DNA of 64,000 nt from Streptomyces roseus. Its GTDB lineage: Bacteria; Actinomycetota; Actinomycetes; Streptomycetales; Streptomycetaceae. Below are positions 7,259 through 15,710 of this stretch, one piece after another. The stretch lies in contig NZ_LFML01000111.1 in NCBI RefSeq assembly GCF_001044425.1, positions 43,422 through 107,421 of the forward strand, read 5' to 3'. Each line of letters begins with the position of its first letter. Position 1 is the first letter of the stretch. The notes under the pieces are model-generated. The model was not told where the DNA came from, made no database searches, and worked only from the letters and a program-made list of their open reading frames with translations. The translations under genes were made by a program, and so were the position numbers.

Positions 7259-8539
7259 TTAGCCCTTGAAGCGCGGGAAGGCGGAGCGGCCCGCGTACAC
7301 GGCGGCGTCGTCGAGGATCTCCTCGATGCGCAGCAGCTGGTTGTACTTGGCGACGCGGTCCGAGCGGGCCGGGGCGCCGGTCTTGATCTGGCCGCAGTTC
7401 ACGGCGACGGCGAGGTCGGCGATGGTGACGTCCTCGGTCTCGCCGGAGCGGTGCGACATCATGCACTTGAAGCCGTTGCGCTGGGCCATCTCGACGGCGT
7501 CGAGGGTCTCGGTCAGCGAACCGATCTGGTTCACCTTCACGAGCAGGGCGTTCGCGGAGCCCTCCTCGATGCCGCGGGCCAGCCGCTCCGGGTTGGTCAC
7601 GAAGAGGTCGTCGCCGACGATCTGGACCTTGGAGCCGATGCGGTCGGTGATGGTCTTCCAGCCGGCCCAGTCGTCCTCGTACAGCGGGTCCTCGATGGAG
7701 ACGAGCGGGTACGCGGAGACGAGCTCCTCGTAGTACTCGGTCATCTCGGCGGCCGAGCGGGACTGGCCCTCGAACTCGTACTTGCCGTCCTTGTAGAACT
7801 CGGACGCGGCGACGTCGAGCGCGAGCGCGATGTCCTTGCCCGGGACGTAGCCGGCCTGCTTGATGGCCTCGACGATGAGGTCGAGCGCGGCGCGGTTGGA
7901 CTCCAGGTTCGGGGCGAAGCCGCCCTCGTCGCCCAGGCCGGTGGAGAGGCCCTTGGTGTGCAGGACCTTCTTGAGGGTGTGGTAGACCTCGGCACCCCAG
8001 CGCAGCGCCTCGGAGAAGGACTCCGCGCCGATGGGCGCGATCATGAACTCCTGGATGTCCACGTTGGAGTCGGCGTGCGAACCGCCGTTGAGGATGTTCA
8101 TCATCGGAACGGGCAGCAGGTGCGCGTTCGGGCCGCCGAGGTAGCGGAAGAGCGGGAGGTCCGAGGCCTCGGACGCGGCGTGCGCGACGGCGAGGGAGAC
8201 GCCGAGGATGGCGTTGGCGCCGAGCGAGCCCTTGTTGTCGGTGGCGTCCAGGTCGAACATGGCCTGGTCGATCAGGCGCTGCTCGGTGGCGTCGTAGCCG
8301 ACGAGCTCCGGGCCGATCTGCTCGATGACCGCGAGGACGGCCTTCTCGACACCCTTGCCCATGTAGCGGTTGGGGTCACCGTCGCGGAGCTCAATGGCCT
8401 CGAAGGCACCGGTGGAGGCGCCGGACGGAACTGCAGCACGGCCGGTGCTGCCATCGTCGAGGCCCACCTCGACCTCGACCGTGGGGTTGCCTCGGGAGTC
8501 CAGGATTTCCCGGGCTACGACGACGTCGATGGACGGCAC
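7259..8539 (-). CDS. eno: Enolase
   Basis: Phosphopyruvate hydratase: 2-phosphoglycerate to phosphoenolpyruvate in glycolysis, Mg-dependent, cytoplasmic and also part of RNA degradosomes in some bacteria. 426 aa, the standard length. Seen: the N-terminal ILDSRGNPTVEVEV, the glycine loop SGASTGAFEA, the metal ligand region IEDPLYEDDWAGW, catalytic GDDLFVTNPERL, the signature LLVKVNQIGSLTET, SHRSGETEDVTIADLAV and the tail KYNQLLRIEEIL. GTG 8539 (VPSIDVV) is preferred over the ATG 6 nt earlier because AAGGAG directly abuts that ATG but lies 6 nt from the GTG. Monocistronic, with its own terminator. Confidence 0.97.
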   Translation of the reverse strand: MPSIDVVVAREILDSRGNPTVEVEVGLDDGSTGRAAVPSGASTGAFEAIELRDGDPNRYMGKGVEKAVLAVIEQIGPELVGYDATEQRLIDQAMFDLDATDNKGSLGANAILGVSLAVAHAASEASDLPLFRYLGGPNAHLLPVPMMNILNGGSHADSNVDIQEFMIAPIGAESFSEALRWGAEVYHTLKKVLHTKGLSTGLGDEGGFAPNLESNRAALDLIVEAIKQAGYVPGKDIALALDVAASEFYKDGKYEFEGQSRSAAEMTEYYEELVSAYPLVSIEDPLYEDDWAGWKTITDRIGSKVQIVGDDLFVTNPERLARGIEEGSANALLVKVNQIGSLTETLDAVEMAQRNGFKCMMSHRSGETEDVTIADLAVAVNCGQIKTGAPARSDRVAKYNQLLRIEEILDDAAVYAGRSAFPRFKG

Positions 8540-8750
8540 GAGCATCTCCTTCTGGGATGTGACGCTGGGTGTGCGGTGGCTTGTCGGGCCGTGGGACGGC
8601 CCCGCCGACTAGAGCCTAACCGCCTCCGGGCGCTCGGCCGGCCGACCGCCCGCCCCCTGGGACGAAAAAGGGCCCGAATACCCGCCTTCCGGTACATAGG
8701 GGCACCTGACTGTCGGCACACAGGGCCCCTGACCGGCGGCGCACACGCCG

Positions 8751-8785
8751 CCGCCCGGCGCGTGAGGGGAAGACGCGCCGGGCGG
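8751..8785. terminator. Hairpin terminator after the riboswitch-controlled rpf gene
   Basis: A perfect 13-bp stem (CCGCCCGGCGCGT, 9-nt loop, complement) 50 nt past the stop of the rpf gene at 8835-9530 and upstream of the eno promoter region. Confidence 0.7.
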
Positions 8786-8834
8786 TCGGGCTGCCGCGGC
8801 GCCGCTCGGGCGGCCGCGGTCGTCACTGCGGGAT

Positions 8835-9530
8835 TCAGCTGAGCTTCAGCATCTGGCCCGGGAAGATGAGGTCGGCGTCCGAGACGATGTCCTTGTTGAG
8901 CTCGAACACCTTCTCCCAGCCGCCCTTGACGCCGTTGGCCTCGGCGATGGTGCCCAGGGTGTCGCCCGACTTGACCTCGTACGAGCCGTTGCCGGTCTTC
9001 ACGACGGGGGCCTCGGCGCGCTCCGAGCGGGTGACCGGCGCGGAGTTCTCGCGCGTGGTCTCCTTCTTCGGCTCGGTCTTCTTCGGCTGGGTCTTCTTGG
9101 TCTCGGTCTTCGTCTCCGTCTTCTTCGGGGTGTCGCTCGCGCCACCACCGTTGTAGGCGGAGCTGGAGAGGCCCTTGCCGCAGACCGGCCAGGCGCCCTT
9201 GCCCTGGCCCTTGAGGACCTTCTCGGCGATGGCTATCTGCTGCGACTTGGAGGCCTGGTTGGCCTGCGCGGCGTACGACTTGCCGCCGTACGCGGCCCAC
9301 GTGGAAGACGAGAACTGCAGGCCGCCGTAGTAGCCGTTGCCCGTGTTGATGGACCAGTTGCCGCCGGACTCGCAGCTCGCGACGGCGTCCCACTGGGACG
9401 CGGTGGCGGCGGAGGCCGAGCCGGCCGCCATCAGGGGGGCGGCGACGGCGACACCGGCGACACCGGCGAGCGTGACGATGCGGGCGGCCTTGCCGGCGCG
9501 ACGGTGCTTGCCCTTGCCGGAAATCAGCAT
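8835..9530 (-). CDS. rpfA: Resuscitation-promoting factor with LysM domain (RpfA-like)
   Basis: Secreted peptidoglycan hydrolase of the Rpf family, which cleaves the glycan strand and promotes germination and growth from dormancy. 231 aa. Domains: Sec signal peptide (about 1-41, basic start then a hydrophobic stretch ending GSASA), Rpf transglycosylase-like domain (about 45-120) with the catalytic-Glu motif CESGGNWSINTGNGYYGGLQ, a Lys/Thr/Glu-rich linker of KKTETK-type repeats, and a C-terminal LysM (about 180-231, YEVKSGDTLGTIAEANG). ATG 9530 has GAGGAG 6 nt upstream. The leader carries a c-di-AMP riboswitch, as known for the S. coelicolor rpfA gene. Together with the next gene it forms a duplicated pair. 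Confidence 0.93.
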   Translation of the reverse strand: MLISGKGKHRRAGKAARIVTLAGVAGVAVAAPLMAAGSASAATASQWDAVASCESGGNWSINTGNGYYGGLQFSSSTWAAYGGKSYAAQANQASKSQQIAIAEKVLKGQGKGAWPVCGKGLSSSAYNGGGASDTPKKTETKTETKKTQPKKTEPKKETTRENSAPVTRSERAEAPVVKTGNGSYEVKSGDTLGTIAEANGVKGGWEKVFELNKDIVSDADLIFPGQMLKLS

Positions 9531-9544
9531 GGAGTTCTCCTCAC

Positions 9545-9700
9545 CGACGCCTACGAGGTGAGCTGTCGGGTTCGGGCTGATGAGTGCCCGGCCGTGCGAC
9601 GTGGCGCACGACTTAACCCCTAGCCGTTCCCTGGCCGTCTCTCAACGGCCGGTCCCGGCGCCTACCTTGGTTCCCCCGCTCCTGCCTTCGGCGCTTGACG
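9545..9700 (-). promoter_or_regulatory. c-di-AMP riboswitch (ydaO/yuaA motif)
   Basis: On the minus strand, directly upstream of the rpf start, the leader reads GGAGCGGGGGAACC, then AGGTAGGCGCCGGG, then GGGGTTAAGTCG, and finally AACCCGACAGCTCACCTCG followed by TAGGCGT. The last block is a near-exact match to the conserved 3' core of the ydaO/yuaA class. GCGCC near 9691-9695 can pair with GGCGT near the 3' end to close P1. The Shine-Dalgarno follows at once. In Streptomyces this class is known to tie rpfA expression to c-di-AMP; the gene-off mode is taken from that knowledge. Confidence 0.88.
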
Positions 9701-9985
9701 CGACGACTGTTCCCTCCGTCCGCCGGCAGGATTCGGCGATGCGGTCGAAGGAGCCCGCGGTGGCGGGCGACTCAGAAGGTAGACAGGTCTCTCCCCGATG
9801 TTCAACGAGGACCACCGGGGAGAAACGGGCCCTACTTGCACCCTCCTTGCGGGCGTTTGCGCAGGTGAGGGCGGGGTTTGCGGAAGGCTCCGGACGGGAC
9901 ACGCCAGTTGACCGGAAGAGACACATGTCTCACTTGCAGATAACGGACATTCAGCTTTTTACGGGTGTCCGAAGTGCCGCTATTT
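9701..9985. other. Intergenic region upstream of the riboswitch
   Basis: No gene. It should contain the rpf promoter on the minus strand. Visible structure: an inverted repeat GAGACA-CA-TGTCTC at about 9917-9930 and a 6-bp repeat CGGACA/TGTCCG around 9946-9972, which may be the terminator of the upstream paralogue. Local AT content is higher than the surroundings. Confidence 0.4.
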
Positions 9986-11029
9986 CTAACTTAGATCCAG
10001 ATTCTGGCCGGGCTTGATCAGATCGGCGTCCTCGCCGATGACCTGCTCGTTGGCCTGGTAGAGCGCGTTCCAGCCGCCCTTGACTCCCTTGGCAGAAGCG
10101 ATGGTCGCCAGACTGTCGCCCGCCTGGACCGTGTACGAGGGGTCCGACGCCGCGCCGGAGGCGGCGGGCACCTCAAGGGCGGGCGTACCACGGTGCTTAC
10201 CGGTGCCGGAGGGGTCCGGGATGCCGGCCGGGTCGGTCGTGGCACCCGGGACGGCCGGGGCCGAGGGGGCGGCAGGGGCGCTCGGGTCGGCCGGGGTGAC
10301 CGGAGCGGTCGGGTCTGGGCTGCCGGGCGCGGTCGGGGTGCCCGTCGGTGGGGCCGCGGGGTCGGTGGGCGCCGTGGGGGTGCCGGGGGCCGTCGTCGGG
10401 TCGCCGGGGAGCACCGGGGCGCTCGGCGAGGTGGACGGCGCGTCCGGTTCGGGCATGACGGGCAGTCCGCTGTTCGGCGCGAGCGGCGCCGGCGGCAGCG
10501 TGAAGACCGGGGTCGGGGTGGGGGTCGGGGCGCCGAAGTCCTGCGGCTTCGCGCCGGAGCCGCCGGCCGGGACCGACTCGTCGGGGCGCGAGGGGCTCGT
10601 GGCGATCGGGCCGAGGGTGCCGGGCAGGCCCGGATCCACGGCGGCCGCGGGGCCCTGCCGGGTCAGTCCGGCCGCCTGCGAGCAGTGCCCGAAGGCCTCG
10701 GGGCCCTGGGCGCCCAGTACGCGCTCGGCGACGGCTATCTGCTGCGAGCGGCTCGCGAGGTCGGGGCGCTCGGCGAACTCCCGGCCGCCCGCGGCGTTCC
10801 ACTGCTCCTGCGTGAACGAGAGTCCGCCGTAGGACCCGCTGCCGGAGTTCGCACTCCAGGAGCCGCCGCTCTCGCACTCGGCGACCGTGTCCCACGTGGC
10901 GGCCTCGGCCGCGCTCGCGCCGGTGGCGGCGAGCAGGGGCAGGGCCAACGCGGAACCGGTGACCCCGGCGGTGACGACTATGGCGGGTACCTGGCGGGGG
11001 CGTCTGTGGCGGCCGTTCCCGGAACGCAT
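9986..11029 (-). CDS. Resuscitation-promoting factor paralogue with LysM domain
   Basis: Second secreted Rpf-type hydrolase, 347 aa, from a tandem duplication with the neighbour at 8835-9530. Domains: signal peptide (about 1-40), Rpf domain with CESGGSWSANSGSGSYGGLS and HCSQAAGL, then a very long Pro/Ala/Thr/Ser/Gly-rich linker (about 125-290) and a C-terminal LysM (YTVQAGDSLATIASAKG to the end). The linker probably spans the thick cell wall. ATG 11029 was chosen: AAAGG lies 8 nt upstream, and the ATG six codons earlier has no site. Unlike its neighbour, its leader (11030-11131) is too short for a c-di-AMP riboswitch and shows none. Confidence 0.9.
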   Translation of the reverse strand: MRSGNGRHRRPRQVPAIVVTAGVTGSALALPLLAATGASAAEAATWDTVAECESGGSWSANSGSGSYGGLSFTQEQWNAAGGREFAERPDLASRSQQIAVAERVLGAQGPEAFGHCSQAAGLTRQGPAAAVDPGLPGTLGPIATSPSRPDESVPAGGSGAKPQDFGAPTPTPTPVFTLPPAPLAPNSGLPVMPEPDAPSTSPSAPVLPGDPTTAPGTPTAPTDPAAPPTGTPTAPGSPDPTAPVTPADPSAPAAPSAPAVPGATTDPAGIPDPSGTGKHRGTPALEVPAASGAASDPSYTVQAGDSLATIASAKGVKGGWNALYQANEQVIGEDADLIKPGQNLDLS

Positions 11030-11131
11030 GAGCTGCACCTTTCGCATAACGGCTGGGTAACGGCAGAACCTAGCGTTCTTGGCATGCGAGTAACAACTCT
11101 TGACGGGCGCTGACTTCCGGTCAAAGAGGGT

Positions 11132-12442
11132 TCAGGGGTTTCGGGCTGTGAACTTGACGGGAAGAGTGCGCAGGCCACGCATGATCAGACCGCCGCGCCA
11201 ACGAAGCTCGTTGGGCGGAACAGCGAGTTCCAGATCCGGCAGACGCGTCAGCAAAGTCGCAAGCGCCGTCTGTCCTTCAAGTCGTGCGAGCGGAGCACCC
11301 AGGCAGTAGTGGATCCCGTGCCCGTACCCGAGGTGCTGGTTGTCGGTGCGGGAGAGGTCGAGGGTGTCCGGATCGGCGAACCGCTCGGGGTCGCGGTCGG
11401 CCGCGGCGAGGACGACGAGCACCGGATCGCCCGCCGCGACCTCCTGACCGCCGAGGGTCAGCGGCTCGGTGGCGAACCGCCAGGTGGCCAGCTCCACGGG
11501 GCCGTCGTAGCGCAGCAGTTCCTCGATGCCGCTCTCCAGCAGGGCGCTCTCGCCGGCGGCGAGGGAGTCCTGGAGGCGGGTGCGCTGGTCGGGGTTCATG
11601 AAGAGGGAGTGGACGCCGTTCCCGATGAGGTTCACGGTCGTCTCGAATCCGGCGAACAGGAGGATGAAGGCCATCGCGGTGGCCTCGGCCTCCGTCAGGT
11701 GGTCACCGTGGTCGCTCGCGCGGATCAGGTCCGAAATCAGGTCATTGCCCAGATCATCCCGTTTGCGGTGGATGAGTTCACCGAGGTAGGTCCGCATCTG
11801 CTTCACGGAGCGGGCGACCCCGCCGCGCGGGCCGCCGCCGTGCCGGATCATCATCCCGGCCCAGTCGCGGAAGTCGTCCTGGTCCTCGCGCGGTACGCCG
11901 AGCATCTCGCAGATGGCGTAGATGGGGAGCGGGAAGGCGAACTCGTGGATGAGGTCCGCTTCACCCCGGCTCGCGAACTGCTCGATGAGGTGGTCGGTCA
12001 GCTCCTGCACCCGCGGGGTGAACTCGGCCACCCTGCGCGGGGTGAACGCCTTCGACACGAGCCGCCGCAGCCGCGTGTGGTCCGGCGGGTCGATGTTCAG
12101 CAGGTGCGTCATCAGCTCCGCCTTGCGCTCCCCCGGGATGCCGGTCTTGCCCTTGGCGTGCGCGGGCTCCGCGTGGTGCGCCGGGTTCTTGCTGAGCCGC
12201 TGGTCGGCGAGAGCCTGGCGGGCGTCGGCGTACCGCGTGACCAGCCACGCCTCCACGCCGCTCGGCAGCTTGGTGCGGTGCACCGGGGAGTGCTCGCGCA
12301 GCCAGGCGTACGCCGGGTACGGATCGGTGGCGAACTCCCAGTCGAACAGGGTCGGACCCTGGGGAGGAGCGCCGCCCTCGGGGACCGCGGGGGCTGCGGA
12401 GGCTGCGGGGGCTTCGGAGGCTGCGGGGGTCGGCTCATGCAC
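11132..12442 (-). CDS. Cytochrome P450
   Basis: Soluble bacterial class I cytochrome P450, 436 aa, CYP107-like in length and motifs. Seen: I-helix FAGFETTVN (oxygen activation), the ExxR motif EELLRYDGPVE, and the heme loop GYGHGIHYCLGAPLAR with the axial Cys. The first 30 residues are a Pro/Ala-rich tail. GTG 12442 was chosen as the last start before the conserved region; there is no clear Shine-Dalgarno, so a leaderless start is possible. It is transcribed away from a globin-reductase gene 115 bp off, which could supply electrons. A P450 at this locus in S. coelicolor (from memory CYP107U1) affects sporulation; orthology is not verified. Substrate unknown. Confidence 0.9.
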   Translation of the reverse strand: MHEPTPAASEAPAASAAPAVPEGGAPPQGPTLFDWEFATDPYPAYAWLREHSPVHRTKLPSGVEAWLVTRYADARQALADQRLSKNPAHHAEPAHAKGKTGIPGERKAELMTHLLNIDPPDHTRLRRLVSKAFTPRRVAEFTPRVQELTDHLIEQFASRGEADLIHEFAFPLPIYAICEMLGVPREDQDDFRDWAGMMIRHGGGPRGGVARSVKQMRTYLGELIHRKRDDLGNDLISDLIRASDHGDHLTEAEATAMAFILLFAGFETTVNLIGNGVHSLFMNPDQRTRLQDSLAAGESALLESGIEELLRYDGPVELATWRFATEPLTLGGQEVAAGDPVLVVLAAADRDPERFADPDTLDLSRTDNQHLGYGHGIHYCLGAPLARLEGQTALATLLTRLPDLELAVPPNELRWRGGLIMRGLRTLPVKFTARNP

Positions 12443-12557
12443 CCGCTGACCGTATCCCGCCCGCCCACCGCCATCCCATATGGGTGGTTCGCCGCGGCTG
12501 TCCGTAGATCCGCCGACGCTTGACCTCGCGTTGCCGGGCGTTCCTACTTTCGGTCTT

Positions 12558-13769
12558 GTGGATGTGAGGATCTTGAAGAGCAGCTTCGCGGTGGTGGAGA
12601 GAAGGGCCGAGCACGCGGTCAAGTACTTCTACTCCCACCTCTTCTGGCACCACCCCGGGATCCGCGAGCTCTTCCCGGCCTCCCCCGCGGACATGGAGCG
12701 CCAGCGCGACCGGCTCTTCGCCGCGCTGACCCACGTGGTCGGCCGCCTCGGCGACGAGAGCCTGCTCCCCTATCTCCACGACCTCGGCCGCGACCACCGC
12801 AAGTTCCTCGCCGGTCCCGAGCACTACGCGGCCCTCGGCGCCTCCCTGCTCGCCGCCCTCGCCCGCACCTGCGGCGAGGCCTGGACCCCGACCGTGGAGA
12901 AGGCCTGGGCCGAGGCGTACCAGGTGATCGCCGACGCCATGATGGCCGGGGCCGCCGCCTGCGAGGACCCGCCCTGGTGGGACGCCGAGATCGTGCGCCA
13001 CCTCCAGTACGGGCGGGACATAGGGGTGCTGACCCTGCGCCCGCACGCCCCCTTCCCCCACCTGCCCGGCCAGTACGCGAGCGTGAGCTGCGCCCGGGTC
13101 CCGAGGACCTGGCGCACCTACTCCATCGGGAACGCCCCGCGCCCGGACGGCACCCTCGACCTGCACGTCAGCCGTATCGAGGGCGGCCGGCTCAGCACCG
13201 CCCTGGTGCGCGAGGTGCGGCCCGGGGAGGTGCTGCGGCTCGGCGCGGCCGGAGGGCGGCTGACCTTCCGCCGCACCGACCGGCCCGTCACCCTCATCGC
13301 GGCGGGCACCGGCTGGGCGCCGATCCGGGCCATGGTGGAGGAACTCGCCGGGCGCCCTCCCGATCAGGACGTACGGCTCTTCGTGGTCGCCCGGGACGCC
13401 GCGCACCTGTACGACCGCCCGCTGATCGACGAGTACGCCGCCGCCATCGGCCGGCTCGGCGTCACCTACATCACGCCCGCCCCCGGGCTCCACCGCGACC
13501 AGGCCACCGGGCGGCTCGCGACCGCGCTCGGCCACCGGGCCATGTGGCCCGAGCAGGACGTGTACCTCAGCGGGCCGCCGCCGTTCGTCGAGCAGACCGT
13601 GCAGGTGCTGAAGGAGCTGGGCGCCCTGCCGGGCAGGATCTTCCACGACCCGGTGCCCGCCGCGGGCACCGGCCACGGCCCGGGCGGCCGGCCCCTGGGC
13701 TTCGGCGAGTGGTTCCTCGCCCGCCCCGATCCGCACTGGCACGACCCGTCGGGCCGCGCGCCCCGCTGA
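12558..13769 (+). CDS. Flavohemoglobin-like globin / FAD-NAD reductase fusion
   Basis: 403-aa fusion of an N-terminal globin (about 1-140) and a ferredoxin-NADP reductase-like module (about 145-390). Heme-pocket residues of flavohemoglobins are in place: B10 Tyr25 (YFYSHLFWHHPGI), E7 Gln49 and proximal His80 (GRDHRKFLAGPEHY). The reductase has RTYSIGNAP (FAD), GTGWAPIRAMVEEL (NAD) and SGPPPFVEQ, where classic Hmp proteins have CGP. Expected role: NO dioxygenase or another heme redox function. The C-terminus ends in a short basic Pro-rich extension. GTG 12558 begins the globin helix A. Divergent from the P450, suggesting a functional pair. Whether it protects from NO or reduces the P450 is open. 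Confidence 0.87.
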   Translation: MDVRILKSSFAVVERRAEHAVKYFYSHLFWHHPGIRELFPASPADMERQRDRLFAALTHVVGRLGDESLLPYLHDLGRDHRKFLAGPEHYAALGASLLAALARTCGEAWTPTVEKAWAEAYQVIADAMMAGAAACEDPPWWDAEIVRHLQYGRDIGVLTLRPHAPFPHLPGQYASVSCARVPRTWRTYSIGNAPRPDGTLDLHVSRIEGGRLSTALVREVRPGEVLRLGAAGGRLTFRRTDRPVTLIAAGTGWAPIRAMVEELAGRPPDQDVRLFVVARDAAHLYDRPLIDEYAAAIGRLGVTYITPAPGLHRDQATGRLATALGHRAMWPEQDVYLSGPPPFVEQTVQVLKELGALPGRIFHDPVPAAGTGHGPGGRPLGFGEWFLARPDPHWHDPSGRAPR

Positions 13770-13803
13770 GAGGTCTCCGCCCCCGCAGTCCCCCGCTACT
13801 CCC

Positions 13804-14862
13804 CTACTCCCCGACGCTCCCGACGCCCTCGGCGGCGCGGATCGCGTCGCGGTAGGCGCGGGCCGCCGCGCGCAGCGCGGTCTCGGGGTCGACGCCCGCC
13901 GCCTCGGCGCGCCGCGCCAGTTCCAGCAGCTCGTATCCGATGCCCTCGCCGCGGGGCAGTTCCACGGCCACGCCGCCCGTACGGACCCGCCCGGCCAGCT
14001 TGGCCGCGAGCGCGAGGGCGGGCTGGCCCAGGGGGATCCCGTCGGTGAGCGACTCCCGCTGCTTCTCGACCGCCTTGGTGCGCTGCCAGTGGGCGCTGAC
14101 GTCCTCCGGGGTCTGCGCGTCCGCGTCCCCGAAGACGTGCGGGTGCCGGTGGATCAGCTTCTCGACGAGGCCGCCGGCCACGTCGTCGATGGAGAACGGC
14201 TCGTCGCCGTGCTCCTCGGCGATCCGGGCGTGGAAGACCACTTGCAGGAGTACGTCGCCGAGCTCCTCGCGCAGCGCCTCCCGGTCGCCGTCCTCGATGG
14301 CCTCGACGAGTTCGTACGCCTCCTCCATGGCGTACTTGACGAGTCCCTCGTGGGTCTGGCGCGAGGTCCAGGGGCATTCCCGGCGGACCCGGTCCATCAC
14401 CTGGACCAGGTCGAGCAGGCGGGCGCCGGGCAGGTCGTACGAGCCGGGCAGCAGTTCGAGGTCGGGCATGTCGACGCGGCCGGAGCCCGCGAGCCGGGCC
14501 AGCCCGTCGGTGAGCAGCCGGTCGCCCTCGCCGGACGGGATCACCACGACCGTGCGGCCGCCGGCGCACTCCTCGACGAGGGCGCGCGCGTCGGGGGCCT
14601 CGTGCGCGACCTCGACGCCCGCCTCGCGCAGGTACGGCAGCTGCGGGTGGCCCGGGTCGGCGCACAGCACCCGGTCCGCGGCGTGCAGGGTCTGCCAGGC
14701 CGGCCAGGACAGCAGGCCGGGGGCGACCCGGTGGCTCGCGGTCAGCAGGACGATCCGGCCGGCGGCCCCGGCACCGGCGCCCGCGGCACCGGCGGGTCCG
14801 GACGGCGCGGGTCCGGCCGGGGCGGACACGGCGGGGGCGGGTTCGGCGGTGTGGTCGGTCAC
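13804..14862 (-). CDS. mazG: Nucleoside triphosphate pyrophosphohydrolase MazG
   Basis: All-alpha NTP pyrophosphatase that hydrolyses (d)NTPs to NMP and PPi for house-cleaning. 352 aa. The C-terminal half is MazG proper, with the Mg-binding helices MEEAYELVEAIEDGD and LREELGDVLLQVVFHA, the link motif VMDRVRRECPWTSRQTHEGL and HPHVFGDADAQTPEDV. The N-terminal 150 residues, after an Ala/Pro tail, resemble a worn tetrapyrrole-methylase-like domain as in YabN-type fusions, without its SAM signature. GTG 14862 follows GGAGG closely. The gene is 30 bp downstream of the SurA-like lipoprotein gene, on the same strand and probably in the same transcript. Confidence 0.92.
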   Translation of the reverse strand: MTDHTAEPAPAVSAPAGPAPSGPAGAAGAGAGAAGRIVLLTASHRVAPGLLSWPAWQTLHAADRVLCADPGHPQLPYLREAGVEVAHEAPDARALVEECAGGRTVVVIPSGEGDRLLTDGLARLAGSGRVDMPDLELLPGSYDLPGARLLDLVQVMDRVRRECPWTSRQTHEGLVKYAMEEAYELVEAIEDGDREALREELGDVLLQVVFHARIAEEHGDEPFSIDDVAGGLVEKLIHRHPHVFGDADAQTPEDVSAHWQRTKAVEKQRESLTDGIPLGQPALALAAKLAGRVRTGGVAVELPRGEGIGYELLELARRAEAAGVDPETALRAAARAYRDAIRAAEGVGSVGE

Positions 14863-14892
14863 CCTCCGAACCTACCTCCTCCCCCGGACGGC

Positions 14893-15519
14893 TCAGGCGC
14901 CGGCGGGGGCCTGCTCGGGCCGGGTCCGCTGGACGATCCAGGGGGTGTCCTGGTCGCCGAGCACGATCTGCCGCGCGTCCCAGACGCCGTAGCGCGGGTT
15001 CACCTCGATGTGCAGGGTCTTCGCGGCGGACGCCAGCTTCTCGACGGCCTTGTCCTGGCTGCCGTAGTGGTCGAAGAGCTTGTCGCGCAGCAGCTTGAAG
15101 CGGGCGTCGGCGTCGAGCTGCCCGGGCGCGAGCTGGGCCTGCTCCAGGGCGGCGGCGGTCAGCTTCTCGGCCCCGCCCGCCTGCTGCAGCTGGGCCTTGC
15201 GGAAGTCCTGGACCTCCTTCTCGCTGACGCTCACCCCCGCGTCCTCGGCGGCCCGCTCCAGCACGATCGTCTGGATCATCTTGTTGAGCTTGACCCGCTC
15301 CAGGCCGGGCGAGGACTGGATCAGCTGGGCCGCGGTGGACCCGGTCCGGTTCTGCGCGGCGCGGACATCGCCCACCTGGGCCTGGAGCGCGGAGGTGGTG
15401 ATGCGTTCGCCGCCGACGACGGCCGCGGTGCCGGGCCGGGCCTGGCCCGAGCAGGCGGACAGCAGGGGGGCCGCCGCGAGCAGGGCGGCGGAGACGGAGA
15501 GCGCAGTGCGACGGTGCAA
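14893..15519 (-). CDS. SurA N-domain-like lipoprotein
   Basis: A 208-aa exported lipoprotein. The signal peptide ends in the lipobox LLSAC (LSAC-SGQ), so the mature protein is anchored on the outer face of the membrane. The rest (about 35-170) resembles the SurA N-terminal chaperone domain: a conserved short segment VVGGERITTSALQAQVG followed by long helices. No parvulin isomerase domain follows, so folding-helper activity is inferred. TTG 15519 was chosen because it opens the signal peptide and GGAGG lies 5 nt upstream; longer in-frame versions lack a signal peptide. It precedes mazG by 30 bp. Confidence 0.8.
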   Translation of the reverse strand: MHRRTALSVSAALLAAAPLLSACSGQARPGTAAVVGGERITTSALQAQVGDVRAAQNRTGSTAAQLIQSSPGLERVKLNKMIQTIVLERAAEDAGVSVSEKEVQDFRKAQLQQAGGAEKLTAAALEQAQLAPGQLDADARFKLLRDKLFDHYGSQDKAVEKLASAAKTLHIEVNPRYGVWDARQIVLGDQDTPWIVQRTRPEQAPAGA

Positions 15520-15710
15520 AGGAGCCTCCAGGGCCGGGAGATTGTGCGTCGGGGCACAAGGCCGTGCGGTGATCGATGGTATGCAGTCCGAGTGATCCGA
15601 GCCACTGGTTCGACCAACGATTCGCGAGGTGTTGGGGTGCGCATCTGTTGATGTCACGGTCACCGCGCGGCCACCCTCCGGTCCACCGGTGGTGCAAGGG
15701 TCGGCCCACC

